Numbered from the stretch's first letter, positions 43,988-55,067 are shown. The stretch: DNA of 64,000 nucleotides from an endosymbiont of Escarpia spicata (GCA_003349915.1 QFXE01000010.1:124001-188000), one strand, 5' to 3'. Notes: generated from the sequence alone by a model not told the origin. Numbers and translations are program-made.

Positions 43988-46450
43988 TCAGTATGCAGCA
44001 TTGCTGAATTTGATCTCTGACCCGGCTACAGCATCGCCAAACAGAAAACCCTGAACCAGATCGCAGCCAAGCTCGTTAAGTAACATTTTCTAATGCTCTG
44101 TCTCCACCCCTTCTGCGACCACATCCAACTCCATGATTTTCGCCAGACTGATGATGGCCGTGACGATAGCGGCCCGGTCTTTGTTGATCTCCATATTCTG
44201 CACGAAGCTGCGGTCTATCTTCAAAATATGGATGGGGAAGCGCTGCAGATGTTCCAGCGATGAATAGCCGGTCCCGAAGTCATCGATAGCAAGTTTTATC
44301 CCCATCGTCGATAGTTGAGTCAGTTGATCAATGGCCCGGTCAGTATCCTGCATGAGGCTGCTTTCCGTGATCTCCAGCATTAGATATTTGGGAGAGAGTC
44401 CCGACTGCTCCAAGGTCTCTTTGATCAATCTGACCAACCCTGGAGTTGAGAGTTGTCTGCCAGAGAGGTTGACGGCAACATGATCGGGCGCCAGCCCGGT
44501 CTCGCGCCACTGGACCATCTGTTGACAGGCCTCTTTCAGTACCCACTCGCCGACGGGAACCACCAGGCCCGTCTCCTCCAGAACAGGAAGGAAGCTGTCC
44601 GGTAGCTGCATCGACCCATCCAGTTGTCTCCAGCGCAGCAGTGCCTCAACGGCTTCTACCTTCCCGCTTGTGAGATTGATCTGTGGTTGATAGCAAAGTT
44701 CAAATTCGGCGTTATCCAATGCGCGTCTCAGGCCGTGTTCAAGCCGCAGAAACTCGGTGGCGCGAATATTCATGTCTGCAGTGTAGAATTCGAACCCGTT
44801 GGACTGTTTTTCCTTGGAGCGGTACATGGCTGTATCGGCATGCCGAATTAGCGATTCGGCATTCTCCGCATCATCCGGGAAAATGCTAATACCGATGCTT
44901 GAACCGGCGAAGAGTTCATAGTCATCAATCTGAAAAGGACGCTGAAACAGAGCCAGGATCTTTTCCGCCAGGGCAATGATGTCATCTGCCTTCTGAATAT
45001 CCGGGATAACGAACGTGAACTCATCGCCACCAAAACGTGCCACCGTATCCGCTGCGCGCTTGGCATTCTGAAATCGCTCTGCCACTGCCTTCAGCAAACG
45101 ATCTCCCACCTGATGCCCTAATGTATCATTGATATTTTTGAATCGATCCAGATCAAGAAACATCAGTGCCAGACGGCTTTTTTCCCGTGCAGCCAGCTGC
45201 AGCATCTGGTTCAGGCGGTCAATAAAAAGCGCCCGGTTCGGCAGTCCGGTAACCAGGTCAAAATAGGCAAGATTGTGAATCTGTTGTGCCGCAGCATGAC
45301 GTTCTGTCATATCTTGCGAAACAAAGACCATGCCTTGATGGTGTTGGGAATGGGATAACAGGGCAGCGGACAAAAGCACTGGAACACTACTGCCGTCGCG
45401 CCGGATAAAGGTTGCATCCTCGGCATTGACATCCTCCTGTTCCAGGATGAGTTCATACCACTCCAATTGATCGGACTTTGGCGGCAGCACCGAACTGAGG
45501 GGACTATCCAGCAACTCATCTTCGTTGTAGCCTGTCAGATTGGAAAAAGCGCGGTTCACCCTTTTGATCATTCCCTGCCGATCCGTTACCAACAGGGCAT
45601 CCTTCATGCTGAAGAGGATCTCGTCCAGATACTCTTTTGAAATGGTTGTTTTTTCGAGTTGCCGCCCCATCTTTTCCAATGCATGGGCCAAGTCGCCAAT
45701 TTCATCAGGACGCTCGATCTGACTCGATGCCCGGTAGTCGTGGGCACCGATACGTTCGGCAAGCCTGGCAAGCTTCCCGATAGGTGAGGTGAGATGGTTC
45801 GCAACAAGGGTGGCAGCCAGAATACCTATTCCACTTAAAGCAATTCCTAACAACAAGACTGCGTAGACGTTGCGTTGACTATGGTGACTGCTGATCGATT
45901 CTAATCGCTTGTTTGATTGCGCCAAAGTTTTCTGCATCTCCTCCAGCGAAACACCGATCAGAATACCGCCGATCACAACACCCTCGCTGATGAATATTGG
46001 TGTCGCCAGATCCAGATGATTGTCCTCAATCTTGCTTTTTACCGATTTTTCTTGCAGCGAATTTGCGACGATTTGATGCCCGGTTGTCTTTCCAAATCCA
46101 GGAATTGTCTCTTTGCCGTCGTGGATGATTCTGCCTTGGGCATCGTAGACCATGGCATAGACAATATCGTGCTGAGAGACTGCGGTGCGCAGCAGCGTAG
46201 CAATACTTTCCATGTCCAGTTCATAGAGCGGATTGATCAGACTTTGTGCAAGAACCTCTGCCAGGGTCTGCCCCTGGTGTTCCAACTGTTTAAAATGAAC
46301 CTCCTTCAAGGCCGATGCGCTTGCGCTCTGATAGTCTTCGAAGGCGTCGTCGAACTGCAGGAAAAGTACCGTTGATACAGCCAAAACAACCCCTATGATC
46401 AGTATGAACATAATCATCGAGTATTTGCTCTGAAGGCGTGTTCCAATCAA
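43988..46450 (-). pseudogene. HAMP-PAS-GGDEF-EAL c-di-GMP protein cut by an in-frame amber codon
   Basis: The open part (44090-46450) has 786 residues: a membrane segment (~13-31), a periplasmic sensor, a second segment (~195-218), HAMP (~219-272), PAS (~280-395), GGDEF at 474-478 (ARFGGDEF) with an RAAD inhibitory site before it, and EAL with DDFGTGYSSLEHL. It stops at VVAEGVETEH-TAG (44090-44092). The same frame then continues LNELGCDLVQGFLFGDA to a TGA at 43988, the normal EAL end. Reading TAG as CAG restores the domain. The EAL half probably fails or is weakened; GGDEF activity may remain. The TTG start overlaps the upstream gene stop; an ATG at residue 12 is the alternative. Confidence 0.85.
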
Positions 46451-47385
46451 TGCAGTTTACCTGCCAATATATCCATCTGCTGTCTGACGACCTCCAATGC
46501 GACGTTTGTTTCGTCATCAATCTCATCAAACTGTGCTGTACGCTGATAGGAAAAAAGCACATCACCGGCATCAGGATCACTATCAGCCTCAAGCAGAATT
46601 TTCTTGAGACGTGCCTTGATCCCCGGATCCATACCGGGACGAACTAATTCGAATCCTCTGGGCATTTTTTCCGCTTGATAGAAGATGCGCAGGTCTTTTT
46701 TGAATGAAGGTGGGGTATGATCTGGCGTGTTCCAGTCAAGATCGTTATATGCACCGGCATCCGCAAGTCCTTTATAGACCCAGGTTGCAATATTTATCTC
46801 TCCACCTGCAAAGCCATAACCCACCTTATCCGGCGATGGCGTGCTGCGGATGGTTTTGAGTTTTTCCGGTTGCAACCCCTCCCTGAAGAGAATAGTCATA
46901 GGCACAAAAAAGGCTGTAGTAGAACCTGGGTCCTCTAAAGCAAGGCGTCTTCCCTGAAGATCTTTCAAGGTGTGGATATCACTCTCTTTCCGTGTAAAAA
47001 AAACCGTATGATAGCCGGGCACGCCTTTTTTCCACTTCCGCAGAATGATCTCCGCACCCGCCTGATCACGAAAGGCCAGGGATGAAAAAACTGTCTCGGT
47101 TACCCAGTCGACCTTCCCTTCCCTGAGATAGCGAATCATCTGTGCATTATTCCTAGCCATTAAAACCCGGGTGTGGGTAATGCCGAGGTCCCTCATCTTT
47201 TTCCCTACATAATCGACCATCGGCTTGAGGCGGATAAAGTGTTTACGTGGGCTGTCGCTGACCTTGCCGATCACCAGTGTCTGTGCTCGGAGAGCTTTTG
47301 AACCTGAAGCGACTGCATGACCAGAGACATGGAGCAAAATCGACACTGACAGAATGCATCTGATGAGTCTCAATATTGATGCCAC
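46447..47385 (-). CDS. PhnD-like periplasmic binding protein
   Basis: 312 residues with a signal peptide (ILSVSILLHVSGHAVA). The fold matches phosphate/phosphite/phosphonate binding proteins: LVIGKVSDSPRKHFIRLKPMVDYV, LREGKVDWVTETVFSSL, LKDLQGRRLALEDPGSTTAFFVP and VRPGMDPGIKARLKKIL. No transporter ATPase or permease lies nearby. Its stop overlaps the start of the GGDEF-EAL gene, so its likeliest job is to present a periplasmic ligand to that sensor (inference). The ligand is unknown. Confidence 0.87.
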   Translation of the reverse strand: MASILRLIRCILSVSILLHVSGHAVASGSKALRAQTLVIGKVSDSPRKHFIRLKPMVDYVGKKMRDLGITHTRVLMARNNAQMIRYLREGKVDWVTETVFSSLAFRDQAGAEIILRKWKKGVPGYHTVFFTRKESDIHTLKDLQGRRLALEDPGSTTAFFVPMTILFREGLQPEKLKTIRSTPSPDKVGYGFAGGEINIATWVYKGLADAGAYNDLDWNTPDHTPPSFKKDLRIFYQAEKMPRGFELVRPGMDPGIKARLKKILLEADSDPDAGDVLFSYQRTAQFDEIDDETNVALEVVRQQMDILAGKLH

Positions 47386-47412
47386 CCTTACGTCAGATCC
47401 GGCAGATGCGTA

Positions 47413-48816
47413 TCAGAAATCATATTGGCCACGAACCTGAATGATGCGCGGATCATCCTCTTCTCCTGCCGCATCTGGCTCGGAATTGACAACGATGTAG
47501 TTGGCCATGAATCGGATATTTGGATTGACGTACCAATTGACCCCTACTGTGGCATTCCACTCTCTGCCGCCTTCGATATCCTGATCGTCCAGGTCGAGAT
47601 GACTGTAACGCAGCGCCATCTCCCAGGCACCGGAGCCTTCTCCCCAACCAAAGTTGCTATAGGGGGTAATGCGACCGAAACGTCCCTGCGTGTGATCGTA
47701 GTTACGCGACTCACCAGTGAGGAACCAACTGCCGGCAACGTAAAAACCATGGAAATCCAGACTCTCCATGTAGTCCTCTGAATTGACATAGGTCCGAACA
47801 AACTCACCTTGCAACGAAACCGGACCATGCACCATTGCAGCTTCCACTCCGATGCTGGTGGTATGTTCCATATGTTGTATCTTGTATTTTGATTTCTTGG
47901 TTTCGTATTGATTGGTATCCAGCAGGTAGTTGTTTGAATCCACCAAATGGGATTCTGGGTCGGTTCTGATACGAAAGACCGCCTCGTCATCGGAATCCCC
48001 TCCATAGGTGCGGGCAGTGCTGGAGAGGCCAAGATGTAAGGCCCGGGTGTCTGTTGCAACCGGTGCCCAAGTGCCGCGCAGACTACGGCCCCATCCTTCG
48101 TCGTCGAGCCGGTCATCCCCATCATCCGCACCCTCACCAAAGATGCTGCCTGCCAGACTCCACTGACCACCATAGGTTTCGAAACCAACGCCGACATTTC
48201 GCCCCGGCGTCATGGCATTGATTAATGAGCGTTCCATGAATGTCTGGTTGGCAGAAGGGGTCATCTCCTCCAGGCTGAATGGTGTTTTGAACAGGCCAAC
48301 CTTGAAACGGCTGTCACCCATCGTGCGATATCCAAGCCAGGCATCCTTTAAACCGACATCCTCACCGGCAAAGTCGATCTCCAGTTCGTATTCCCAGGGA
48401 CCGAAGAGCGTACCTTCAGCACCAATGCGGGCATACCGAATCTCTGCGGCATTTCCCATATCCGTGATATCACTGTCATACCAGGCCGCATCTGCCGCTA
48501 TCTGTGCAGTGAGCTGAAAACTTGATCTGCCGTCGTAGGACTCCGCCTTTACGCTGCCCCCTTGGGTGGAGACCATGACATCCACTGGTTCGGATGCGGA
48601 TAGCGGGAGAGTTTGTTGTGCTAGCGGCTGTTTTGAGGATGGCGCGGGATCTTCAGCCATCATGGCCGCCTTGAGTTGCTGATGCTGGGCCTCTGTCAAG
48701 GTCCCGTTTTCCTTGAGCATGTCGATGAGCAACAGCATTTGTTGTGGTCCAGCCTGAGCCAAAAGCGGAGATAAGACTCCTGCTAAAACGAGGGCACACG
48801 CTAGCTTATTACGCAT
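47413..48816 (-). CDS. OprO/OprP-type outer membrane porin
   Basis: 467 residues. Signal peptide (LACALVLAGVLSPLLAQA), a short helical region (LLLIDMLKENGTLTEAQHQQLKAAM), a linker, then a 16-strand-type barrel with family marks GPWEYELEIDFAGEDVGLKDAWLGY, KVGLFKTPFSLEE and the final VNWYVNPNIRFMANYIVV. Related porins pass phosphate or pyrophosphate. It lies 27 bases before the PhnD-like gene and is probably the first gene of that operon. The anion it favours cannot be read here. Confidence 0.88.
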   Translation of the reverse strand: MRNKLACALVLAGVLSPLLAQAGPQQMLLLIDMLKENGTLTEAQHQQLKAAMMAEDPAPSSKQPLAQQTLPLSASEPVDVMVSTQGGSVKAESYDGRSSFQLTAQIAADAAWYDSDITDMGNAAEIRYARIGAEGTLFGPWEYELEIDFAGEDVGLKDAWLGYRTMGDSRFKVGLFKTPFSLEEMTPSANQTFMERSLINAMTPGRNVGVGFETYGGQWSLAGSIFGEGADDGDDRLDDEGWGRSLRGTWAPVATDTRALHLGLSSTARTYGGDSDDEAVFRIRTDPESHLVDSNNYLLDTNQYETKKSKYKIQHMEHTTSIGVEAAMVHGPVSLQGEFVRTYVNSEDYMESLDFHGFYVAGSWFLTGESRNYDHTQGRFGRITPYSNFGWGEGSGAWEMALRYSHLDLDDQDIEGGREWNATVGVNWYVNPNIRFMANYIVVNSEPDAAGEEDDPRIIQVRGQYDF

Positions 48817-49132
48817 ACAAATTTCCCAATTATCGACTGACTATTTATCAGAACCAGCCCGCATAGTACATAGTTATGAAACCTCGGTACACGTGCCTGC
48901 CTTCTGTGGGAGTTTACTTCTTTTATATGGCAGAACGACTGACCGGGTGGGTGCTGCAGGTAAACACAGTAGGGCGCTGGCCCGGATAAAGATCCCCGTT
49001 ACAAGCAGACGGGGTATAAATTGCAGGAACGCTTCGCAGCAAGCTGCGGGAAATCTAATCCAGATATTGAAGCCGCTGAGTGCGAGACATCTGAAAGAGT
49101 AATTTTCTTCTTGTTTCGAACGATCCCCCGCG
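48817..49132. other. Intergenic region between kdsB and the porin gene
   Basis: 316 bases. It probably holds the promoter for the porin operon, on the minus strand. I see no supported gene, hairpin or repeat. Confidence 0.5.
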
Positions 49133-49891
49133 CTACCGGGATAGAACCTCGTCCACACGTTTCAGATCATCCTCGGTATCCACCCCGTGTCCTGCAGCTT
49201 CAACTGCCTGACTGACATGAATCTTCCCACCGTGCCAAAGCACTCTCAGCTGTTCCAGGGATTCCGCCTGTTCAAGTGGAGCGTGAGCCCAGGAGACAAA
49301 CTGCTTCAGATAACCGGCGCGATAGGCGTAAAGGCCGATATGACGGCTGAATGCCACACTTGCCGGAAGGGACTCTCTACCTTCGAGAAACTCATCCCGG
49401 TGCCAGGGAATCGGCGCCCTGCTGAAATAGAGGGCATAACCTTCAATATCGGTCACGACCTTCACAACATGAGGATCGAATAGCATCTCATGGGATTCGA
49501 TGGGTGCCGAGAGCGTGGTAACGCCTGCCGGCTCGTGACTCTGCATGTCGGCAGCCACCTGATCGATCAACGACGCCGGCATGGTGGGCTCGTCACCCTG
49601 CAGATTCACCACGATGGTATCTGCGGCCCAGTGCAGCTGCTCCACCACTTCGGCAATTCTGTCAGAGCCGCTACGATGGTGCGCGGCGGTCATGCAGATT
49701 TCGGCGCCGAAGGCCTTGGCCGTCTGACTGATGCGTTTATCATCGGTTGCGATGACCACTTCGTCAGCACCACTCTCCCGGGCTCGTTCGTAGACGTGCT
49801 GGATCATGGGCCTGCCAGCAATCTCCCGGAGTGGTTTTCCCGGCAGACGAACCGATGAGTAACGTGCTGGAATGACAACTTTGAAATCCAT
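49133..49891 (-). CDS. kdsB: CMP-KDO synthetase (3-deoxy-manno-octulosonate cytidylyltransferase)
   Basis: 252 residues. FKVVIPARYSSVRLPGKPL binds the nucleotide; VVNLQGDEPTMPASLI carries the metal-binding Asp, and HIGLYAYRAGYLKQFV and LEQLRVLWHGGKIHV bind KDO. It activates KDO as CMP-KDO for LPS inner core. It follows the Trm112 gene by 5 bases. Confidence 0.96.
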   Translation of the reverse strand: MDFKVVIPARYSSVRLPGKPLREIAGRPMIQHVYERARESGADEVVIATDDKRISQTAKAFGAEICMTAAHHRSGSDRIAEVVEQLHWAADTIVVNLQGDEPTMPASLIDQVAADMQSHEPAGVTTLSAPIESHEMLFDPHVVKVVTDIEGYALYFSRAPIPWHRDEFLEGRESLPASVAFSRHIGLYAYRAGYLKQFVSWAHAPLEQAESLEQLRVLWHGGKIHVSQAVEAAGHGVDTEDDLKRVDEVLSR

Positions 49892-49896
49892 ATCGA

Positions 49897-50085
49897 TCAG
49901 CCCTCGGGTACCTCTTCATCCGCCGCCAGTTCGCGCGCTTCGTCCTGCAACATTACCGGAATGTCATCCCTGATCGGGAATGCCAATCGATCAACTCTGC
50001 AGATAAGCTCTGTAGCCTTCTTATCATAGTAGAGATTGCCTTTGCAGAGAGGGCAAACAAGAATTTCGAGCAGTTTATTATCCAT
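49897..50085 (-). CDS. Trm112 family zinc-finger-like protein (YcaR type)
   Basis: 62 residues. [46 protein letters not shown] shows CPLC and the single later Cys of the bacterial UPF0434 branch. In eukaryotes Trm112 activates methyltransferases; the role in bacteria is open. Its start lies within the end of lpxK (8-base overlap). Confidence 0.92.
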   Translation of the reverse strand: MDNKLLEILVCPLCKGNLYYDKKATELICRVDRLAFPIRDDIPVMLQDEARELAADEEVPEG

Positions 50086-51067
50086 TACACAACCTGTTGA
50101 TGATTTGCGTCAGCTGTTGGATGAATCCGTCATCGAGCCTCGCGTCAGCGGGAACGTACCAGAGGTTTTTTCCCGCGAATGGTGTGCACTTTACCGCATC
50201 TTTCTCCGTCATGAGAACCGTCTTTTTTTGCAAAGGCAAAAGATCTTCTTCCACAAACGGGTGATGGTCCGGAAAAGGGTGGCGATTGATCCTCAGTCCG
50301 GCCGCTTCGAGCATGCCAAAAAAACGTTCGGGATTACCGATGGCAGCGACAGCTTCGATCGGCTGCCCTGCGAACTCCGACAGACTTCGCTGCTGCTCGT
50401 TGTCAGCCAACAGCCGCGCTTTTTCTCCTTCAACCCGCATTTGAAAAGCATCGTGGCGAAATGGTTTCTCACCATTGACTACCAGCAGATCTACCTGATT
50501 GAGCCGGAATTGCCGCTCCCGGAGGGGACCGGCAGGCAGGCAGAGTCCGTTACCGAAGCCTCTTTTTCCGTCGATGACGACGATCTCTGCATCCCGCTGC
50601 AGCGCGTAGTGCTGCAAGCCATCGTCGGAGAGAATCAGGTCACATGGATGTGCCGCAAGCAGTGCGCGGGCCACGTCGGGACGATTGGGACCGGCAAAGA
50701 CCGGACATTCCGAGCGACGTGCGAGCAGTACCGCCTCGTCCCCCACTTCCAACGCGCTGCTATCGACCGAAACCTCTCGCGGCCAGGACTCGGCCTTGCC
50801 ACCATATCCTCGGGTGATGATGCCCGGCTGTAATCCTCTGCCCTTCAACCATTCTGCGAGCCAGATGACCAGCGGAGTCTTACCGGTGCCGCCGACGGTG
50901 ATATTGCCTATGACGATAACCGGAACCGATATCCGCTCACGGCTCAGAAGGCCGATCCGGTAGGCAATCCGGCGTAGCCATGACAGCAGACAGAAGAGCA
51001 GGGAAAGCGGCAGGAGGATCAGACTGATTGGGTTCCATCCTTCCCAGTAGTGATCGATGCTTTTCAA
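50078..51067 (-). CDS. lpxK: Tetraacyldisaccharide 4'-kinase LpxK
   Basis: 329 residues. N-terminal membrane-associated helix ([26 protein letters not shown]) and P-loop [20 protein letters not shown], then [23 protein letters not shown]. It adds the 4'-phosphate to lipid A disaccharide at the inner membrane. The start overlaps the exbD stop by 4 bases. Confidence 0.96.
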   Translation of the reverse strand: MKSIDHYWEGWNPISLILLPLSLLFCLLSWLRRIAYRIGLLSRERISVPVIVIGNITVGGTGKTPLVIWLAEWLKGRGLQPGIITRGYGGKAESWPREVSVDSSALEVGDEAVLLARRSECPVFAGPNRPDVARALLAAHPCDLILSDDGLQHYALQRDAEIVVIDGKRGFGNGLCLPAGPLRERQFRLNQVDLLVVNGEKPFRHDAFQMRVEGEKARLLADNEQQRSLSEFAGQPIEAVAAIGNPERFFGMLEAAGLRINRHPFPDHHPFVEEDLLPLQKKTVLMTEKDAVKCTPFAGKNLWYVPADARLDDGFIQQLTQIINRLCNG

Positions 51068-51483
51068 GGACTCTTCGGCTTATGCGCGGCAAATGTCATG
51101 TGCAGAAAACCAAGTTGGCTTGCTGCATCCATCACCGTCATCACCGATTGGTGGGGCGTCTTGGCGTCCGCATTAATGATGACCGGAAGATCTTTTTTCT
51201 CCCCTGCGGCTTTTATGATGGCCTTTTTCAGGGTTTCGATCTCGGTATTGATGACTTCCTGCTGATTGACGTAGAAGGTACCCGACGCATCAATGGTGAT
51301 ATCGAGCATATCCGCCGTTGTCTGCGCCTCTTCTCCGGCAGCTTCCGGCAGCTCAACCTTAATCTGGGTCTCCCGGTCGAAGGTGGTCGAAACCATGAAA
51401 AAGATCAGCAGCAGGAAAACCACGTCGATCAACGGCGTGATATCGACCTCAATGGCTTTTTTTCGGTGCGGCCGCAGGTTCAC
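51064..51483 (-). CDS. exbD: ExbD-type biopolymer transport protein
   Basis: 139 residues. One membrane helix with the proton-path Asp: ITPLIDVVFLLLIFFMVSTTF. The periplasmic part (TFYVNQQEVINTEIETLKKAI) is usual. Together with ExbB it energises a TonB-type or MsbA-associated process; no tonB is adjacent. The order comEC-exbB-exbD-lpxK-kdsB is common in Pseudomonas relatives. Confidence 0.93.
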   Translation of the reverse strand: MNLRPHRKKAIEVDITPLIDVVFLLLIFFMVSTTFDRETQIKVELPEAAGEEAQTTADMLDITIDASGTFYVNQQEVINTEIETLKKAIIKAAGEKKDLPVIINADAKTPHQSVMTVMDAASQLGFLHMTFAAHKPKSP

Positions 51484-52100
51484 CCGGAGACCCGTTCCCG
51501 CTCACCGTGGATCACCTCCACCAGTTTCAATGCCTGCTCTTCCATACCCAGCACTAATTTATCGACAAGCCCGGTGAAATAGCGATGAAACATCAGACTG
51601 GGAATGGCAACGGAGAGACCGGCCGCCGTGGTTATCAGTGCTTCGGAAATGCCGCCTGCCAATATGCCCGGATCGCCGACCCCTGCAGTCACGATGGCGC
51701 TGAACACTTTGATCATTCCGAATACTGTACCCAATAACCCCAGCAGTGGTGCAATAGAAGCGATGGTACCCAATGTGTTGAGGTAGCGTTCAAGTTCCAG
51801 TACCACCTGACGTCCCACCTCTTCAATACTCTCTTTCATGACCTCTTTGGAGTGGTAACGATTCACCATGCCAGCAGCAAGAATTCGCCCGAGAGGAGAG
51901 CTTTTGCGTAATTTCTCCAGATCGGCGCGCTCGAGTTGATTCTCATTGTGTAACTTCCAAAGTTGCTGCATCAAAATTGCAGGCATTACCCTTCTGCGGC
52001 GAAGGGACCAGAAGCGTTCCAGGACAATCGCAAGGGCAACGATGGAACAGGCAATGATGGGAGCCATAAGCCACCCGCCCGCTTTTACAAATTCAAACAC
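51480..52100 (-). CDS. exbB: ExbB/TolQ-type proton channel protein
   Basis: 206 residues, three membrane segments: LMAPIIACSIVALAIVLERF, then LGTIASIAPLLGLLGTVFGMIKVF and GGISEALITTAAGLSVAIPSLMFHRYF, the MotA/TolQ/ExbB core. It overlaps exbD by 4 bases. It forms the stator channel with ExbD. Confidence 0.93.
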   Translation of the reverse strand: MFEFVKAGGWLMAPIIACSIVALAIVLERFWSLRRRRVMPAILMQQLWKLHNENQLERADLEKLRKSSPLGRILAAGMVNRYHSKEVMKESIEEVGRQVVLELERYLNTLGTIASIAPLLGLLGTVFGMIKVFSAIVTAGVGDPGILAGGISEALITTAAGLSVAIPSLMFHRYFTGLVDKLVLGMEEQALKLVEVIHGERERVSG

Positions 52101-52172
52101 TGTAGTCTGGACCTCTTGGGAATCTACTGATAATCATACTGTATCTGTGCATAGCTCCGAAAGGGAACGAGT

Positions 52173-54496
52173 TCACTCATTCCAAGAGGTGCTCCAGTAG
52201 TGACGCCTCTCCCGGCGAATGCGATAGGGCCTCCCGAGCCCGTATTCCGGATGAAAATCAATTTGAATGGCACCCTCCTCTGCGCTGTTGAGTAACTTTG
52301 CCCCCAAGCCACGCCAACGCTGTTGGACATCCGCTTTGGGAAAACCAAACCGGTTTCGGTATCCGGTCGGGAACAGCACATATTCCGGTCTCACCGCGTC
52401 GGCAAACGGCTGGGTGGAGGATGTCGCAGAGCCGTGATGCGGCGCGATCAGAACATCGCTTTTCAGATCCTGGCCATATCTCTCTACCAGCCATTTCTCC
52501 GCCTGTTGCTCTACATCACCGGGAATCAGTAATGATCCACCGCGTCCCGCGACTCTCAATACGCAGGAAGCATCATTGCCTGCCAGAAATTCTTGGCTTC
52601 CATCCGGATGCAGTATCTCAAATGAGACGCCATCCCACTGCCACGACATACCGGAACGGCAGTAGCAAAAATTGGGAACAGCCATGGGTTCGCCCCCGAT
52701 CAGATCCACCACCGTTATCCCCTTGAGCAAGGGCGCCACACCGCCGGAATGGTCCTGATCGCCATTGCTTACCACCAGTCGATCTATCTGCTCTATACCC
52801 CGGCTGTGGAGATAGGGCAGGAGCGCAGCCTCTGCGGTATTGAATCCGGAAGGAAATGCGGGGCCTGTGTCGTAGACAAGCTGGTGCCGCGCTGTTTCCA
52901 CTACCGCGGACAATCCCTGCCCCACATCAAGCAGGGTGAGTCTGAATCCGCCTGGAGGTGGACGCTGCGGTGAACTGAATATCAGAGGCAGTAGCAGTAA
53001 TACACCAGCCCCGCGCAGCGGCAAGCCTCCAGGCAGGAGAAATAGCAGTATCCCCCCCATCGCCCCAACCCAGATCCAGAGCGGCTGGCCAGGTAGAAAT
53101 AGTGCGGCAAAACTGATATCGGCCACCCATTCGATAGCCACCAGGGTATAAGTGACGCAGGGTTCCGCCAGCTTCGCCCACAAAGCCGCTGCCGCTGGAA
53201 AGCTCAATAGCGGCAATCCAAAAAGGACCAGGGGTACCAAAACAAGAGTAAACCAGGGCACCAGTAGCAGATTGACCAGGGGGGCGACCAAAGATGCCCG
53301 TCCAAACTGTATAAAGAGCAAGGGGGCCAGTCCCAATGCAACCACCCATTGAACTCGACCCCATTGGTGCCAACCTGTCGGCCGTCCGATCCGCCCCGTG
53401 ACCGATAGTAGAATCACACCAACCGCCCCGAAGGAGAGCCAAAACCCTGCAGAGAGCGTTGCTGCCGGATCGAGCAGCATCACAAGAAATAGCGCCATGC
53501 TGAACGAACGACTAATCACAGGAGTGCGCCCGAATAGCGTTGCCCCAAGTACCAGATAGAGCATAATCAAAGCCCGCTGGGTGGGCAGGGAAAAACCGGC
53601 CATATCGTCCCACCCAATAGCCCGGTTATTGCACCGGCTTTTGGCGCTGGCAGCCACAACATCAAATTCGGCCATTGCCGCCACAACCACTGACCAAGAA
53701 AGAACATCAGACCCGCTACAATGCCGATGTGGAGTCCGGAGATTGCAATGAGATGGTTGGTGCCGGTTCGGGTAAATGCCTCCCAGTCACTGCTGGAGAT
53801 TCCACCCCGATCGCCAATCGCCAAGGCGCGAATCAGGCCTGATGACTTTTGCGACTCTACCAAGTGCTCTATTTCGCTGCCGATTCGATGACGTATGCGA
53901 TCGATCATGTAGCTGAAATCATCTGCACCTATCAATTGATTTTCAGTACTGCGTACTACATAACCGGTGGCGCGAATTCTGCGGCTGTAGAGCCATTTTT
54001 CGTAGTCGAACCCTATTGGATTCTGTAATCCTCTGGGTCTTTTCAGTCTGACCTGCAACTGCCAGCGCTGCCCTGGAAGCAAGACTCCGTCAAAACGATA
54101 CCAGTTGAGTCGAAGCCGCCCCTGCAGAGGCTCAGGGCCATGCTTCGACTGCACCGTCTCCAGCTCAAACTCAAATCGATTGATGGATGATGTCTGTTTA
54201 GGGAGAGAGGCAACAACACCGGTAACAATGAGGGTTTCCCCTTCAAGTGAAAGTGGCATTGCCTGTGAAAGCTGGAGCCAGGCAAAGAGAAAGGCCCAAA
54301 GCCCACCGGCAAGCAGCGCAGACAGGAACCGTGTCAGTCGTGAAACCCAGAATAGAGGAAGAGTCCCGGCAATGCAGAACCAGGCGGGTTCAGGCAACAC
54401 CGGCAGCAGCTGGAAAAGTGCTGTTCCGGTGACAAAGGCGAGCAGAATAAATGTCATGAAAACTTCAGCAGCTTTTTGTGGCGCATCCTGCCCCAC
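52173..54496 (-). pseudogene. comEC: DNA internalisation protein ComEC/Rec2, frameshifted
   Basis: The N-terminal frame (53567-54496) holds the soluble domain (LIVTGVVASLPKQ, WLYSRRIRATGYV) and part of the competence membrane core (LIAISGLHIGIVAGLMFFLG). It loses homology after GLLGGTI near 53605. A second frame (from ~53604 down to 52173) continues with AGFSLPTQRALIMLYL through the rest of the core and a metallo-beta-lactamase-like domain (LTLLDVGQGLSAVVE, SNGDQDHSG, APHHGSA). A small deletion of 1 or 1+3n bases explains the break. If real, DNA uptake would be lost; a sequencing error is the alternative. Confidence 0.88.
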
Positions 54497-54551
54497 CGTG
54501 ATTCAATAGTATTAACCGCACAGATCCCGGCGTATTATCTTCGCGGAAGCC

Positions 54552-55067
54552 ATGCCCAAACATCTGATAAAACGTATTACACCTGACCATGACACCATCC
54601 GCAACCATAAGCATTTGCGGGTGTTTGGGACGTTGCTGCACGATGCCAATCTATGGCATCTGAATCGTAGATCTGCTGCGGGCGCTTTTGCAGTGGGACT
54701 CTTTATGGCCTTTGTCCCGGCACCCTTTCAGATGCTGCTGGCGGCCGGCGCTGCCATCATCTGTCGGGTCAATCTACCCCTGTCCGTAGCGCTTGTCTGG
54801 ATCACCAATCCACTCACCATCCCTCCAATCTTCTTTCTTGCCTATCTGGTGGGTACCACGGTACTTGGCTCACCGCAGGATACGCAGACCTTTGAGTTCA
54901 GTGCTGAGTGGCTGCAAAACGGCCTCGATGGGGTATGGGCGCCCTTTCTACTGGGCTGTCTGATCTGCGGCAGTTTTTTTTCTCTGCTCAGCTACTTCAC
55001 TATTCGGGGGCTTTGGCGCTGGCATGTCATCAATCAGTGGAGACGGCGCAGTCATCGTCATTCATAA
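54552..55067 (+). CDS. DUF2062 membrane protein
   Basis: 171 residues. The family core is clear: [56 protein letters not shown], with further hydrophobic segments ([20 protein letters not shown]) and a basic end. Function unknown. It is divergent from comEC and overlaps the 3' end of lolD by 38 bases, tail to tail. Confidence 0.87.
   Translation: MPKHLIKRITPDHDTIRNHKHLRVFGTLLHDANLWHLNRRSAAGAFAVGLFMAFVPAPFQMLLAAGAAIICRVNLPLSVALVWITNPLTIPPIFFLAYLVGTTVLGSPQDTQTFEFSAEWLQNGLDGVWAPFLLGCLICGSFFSLLSYFTIRGLWRWHVINQWRRRSHRHS

Noticed and set aside
48893-49215. Short plus-strand frames between the porin and kdsB genes
   Set aside because: No start signal, no homology, and they run into kdsB antisense.
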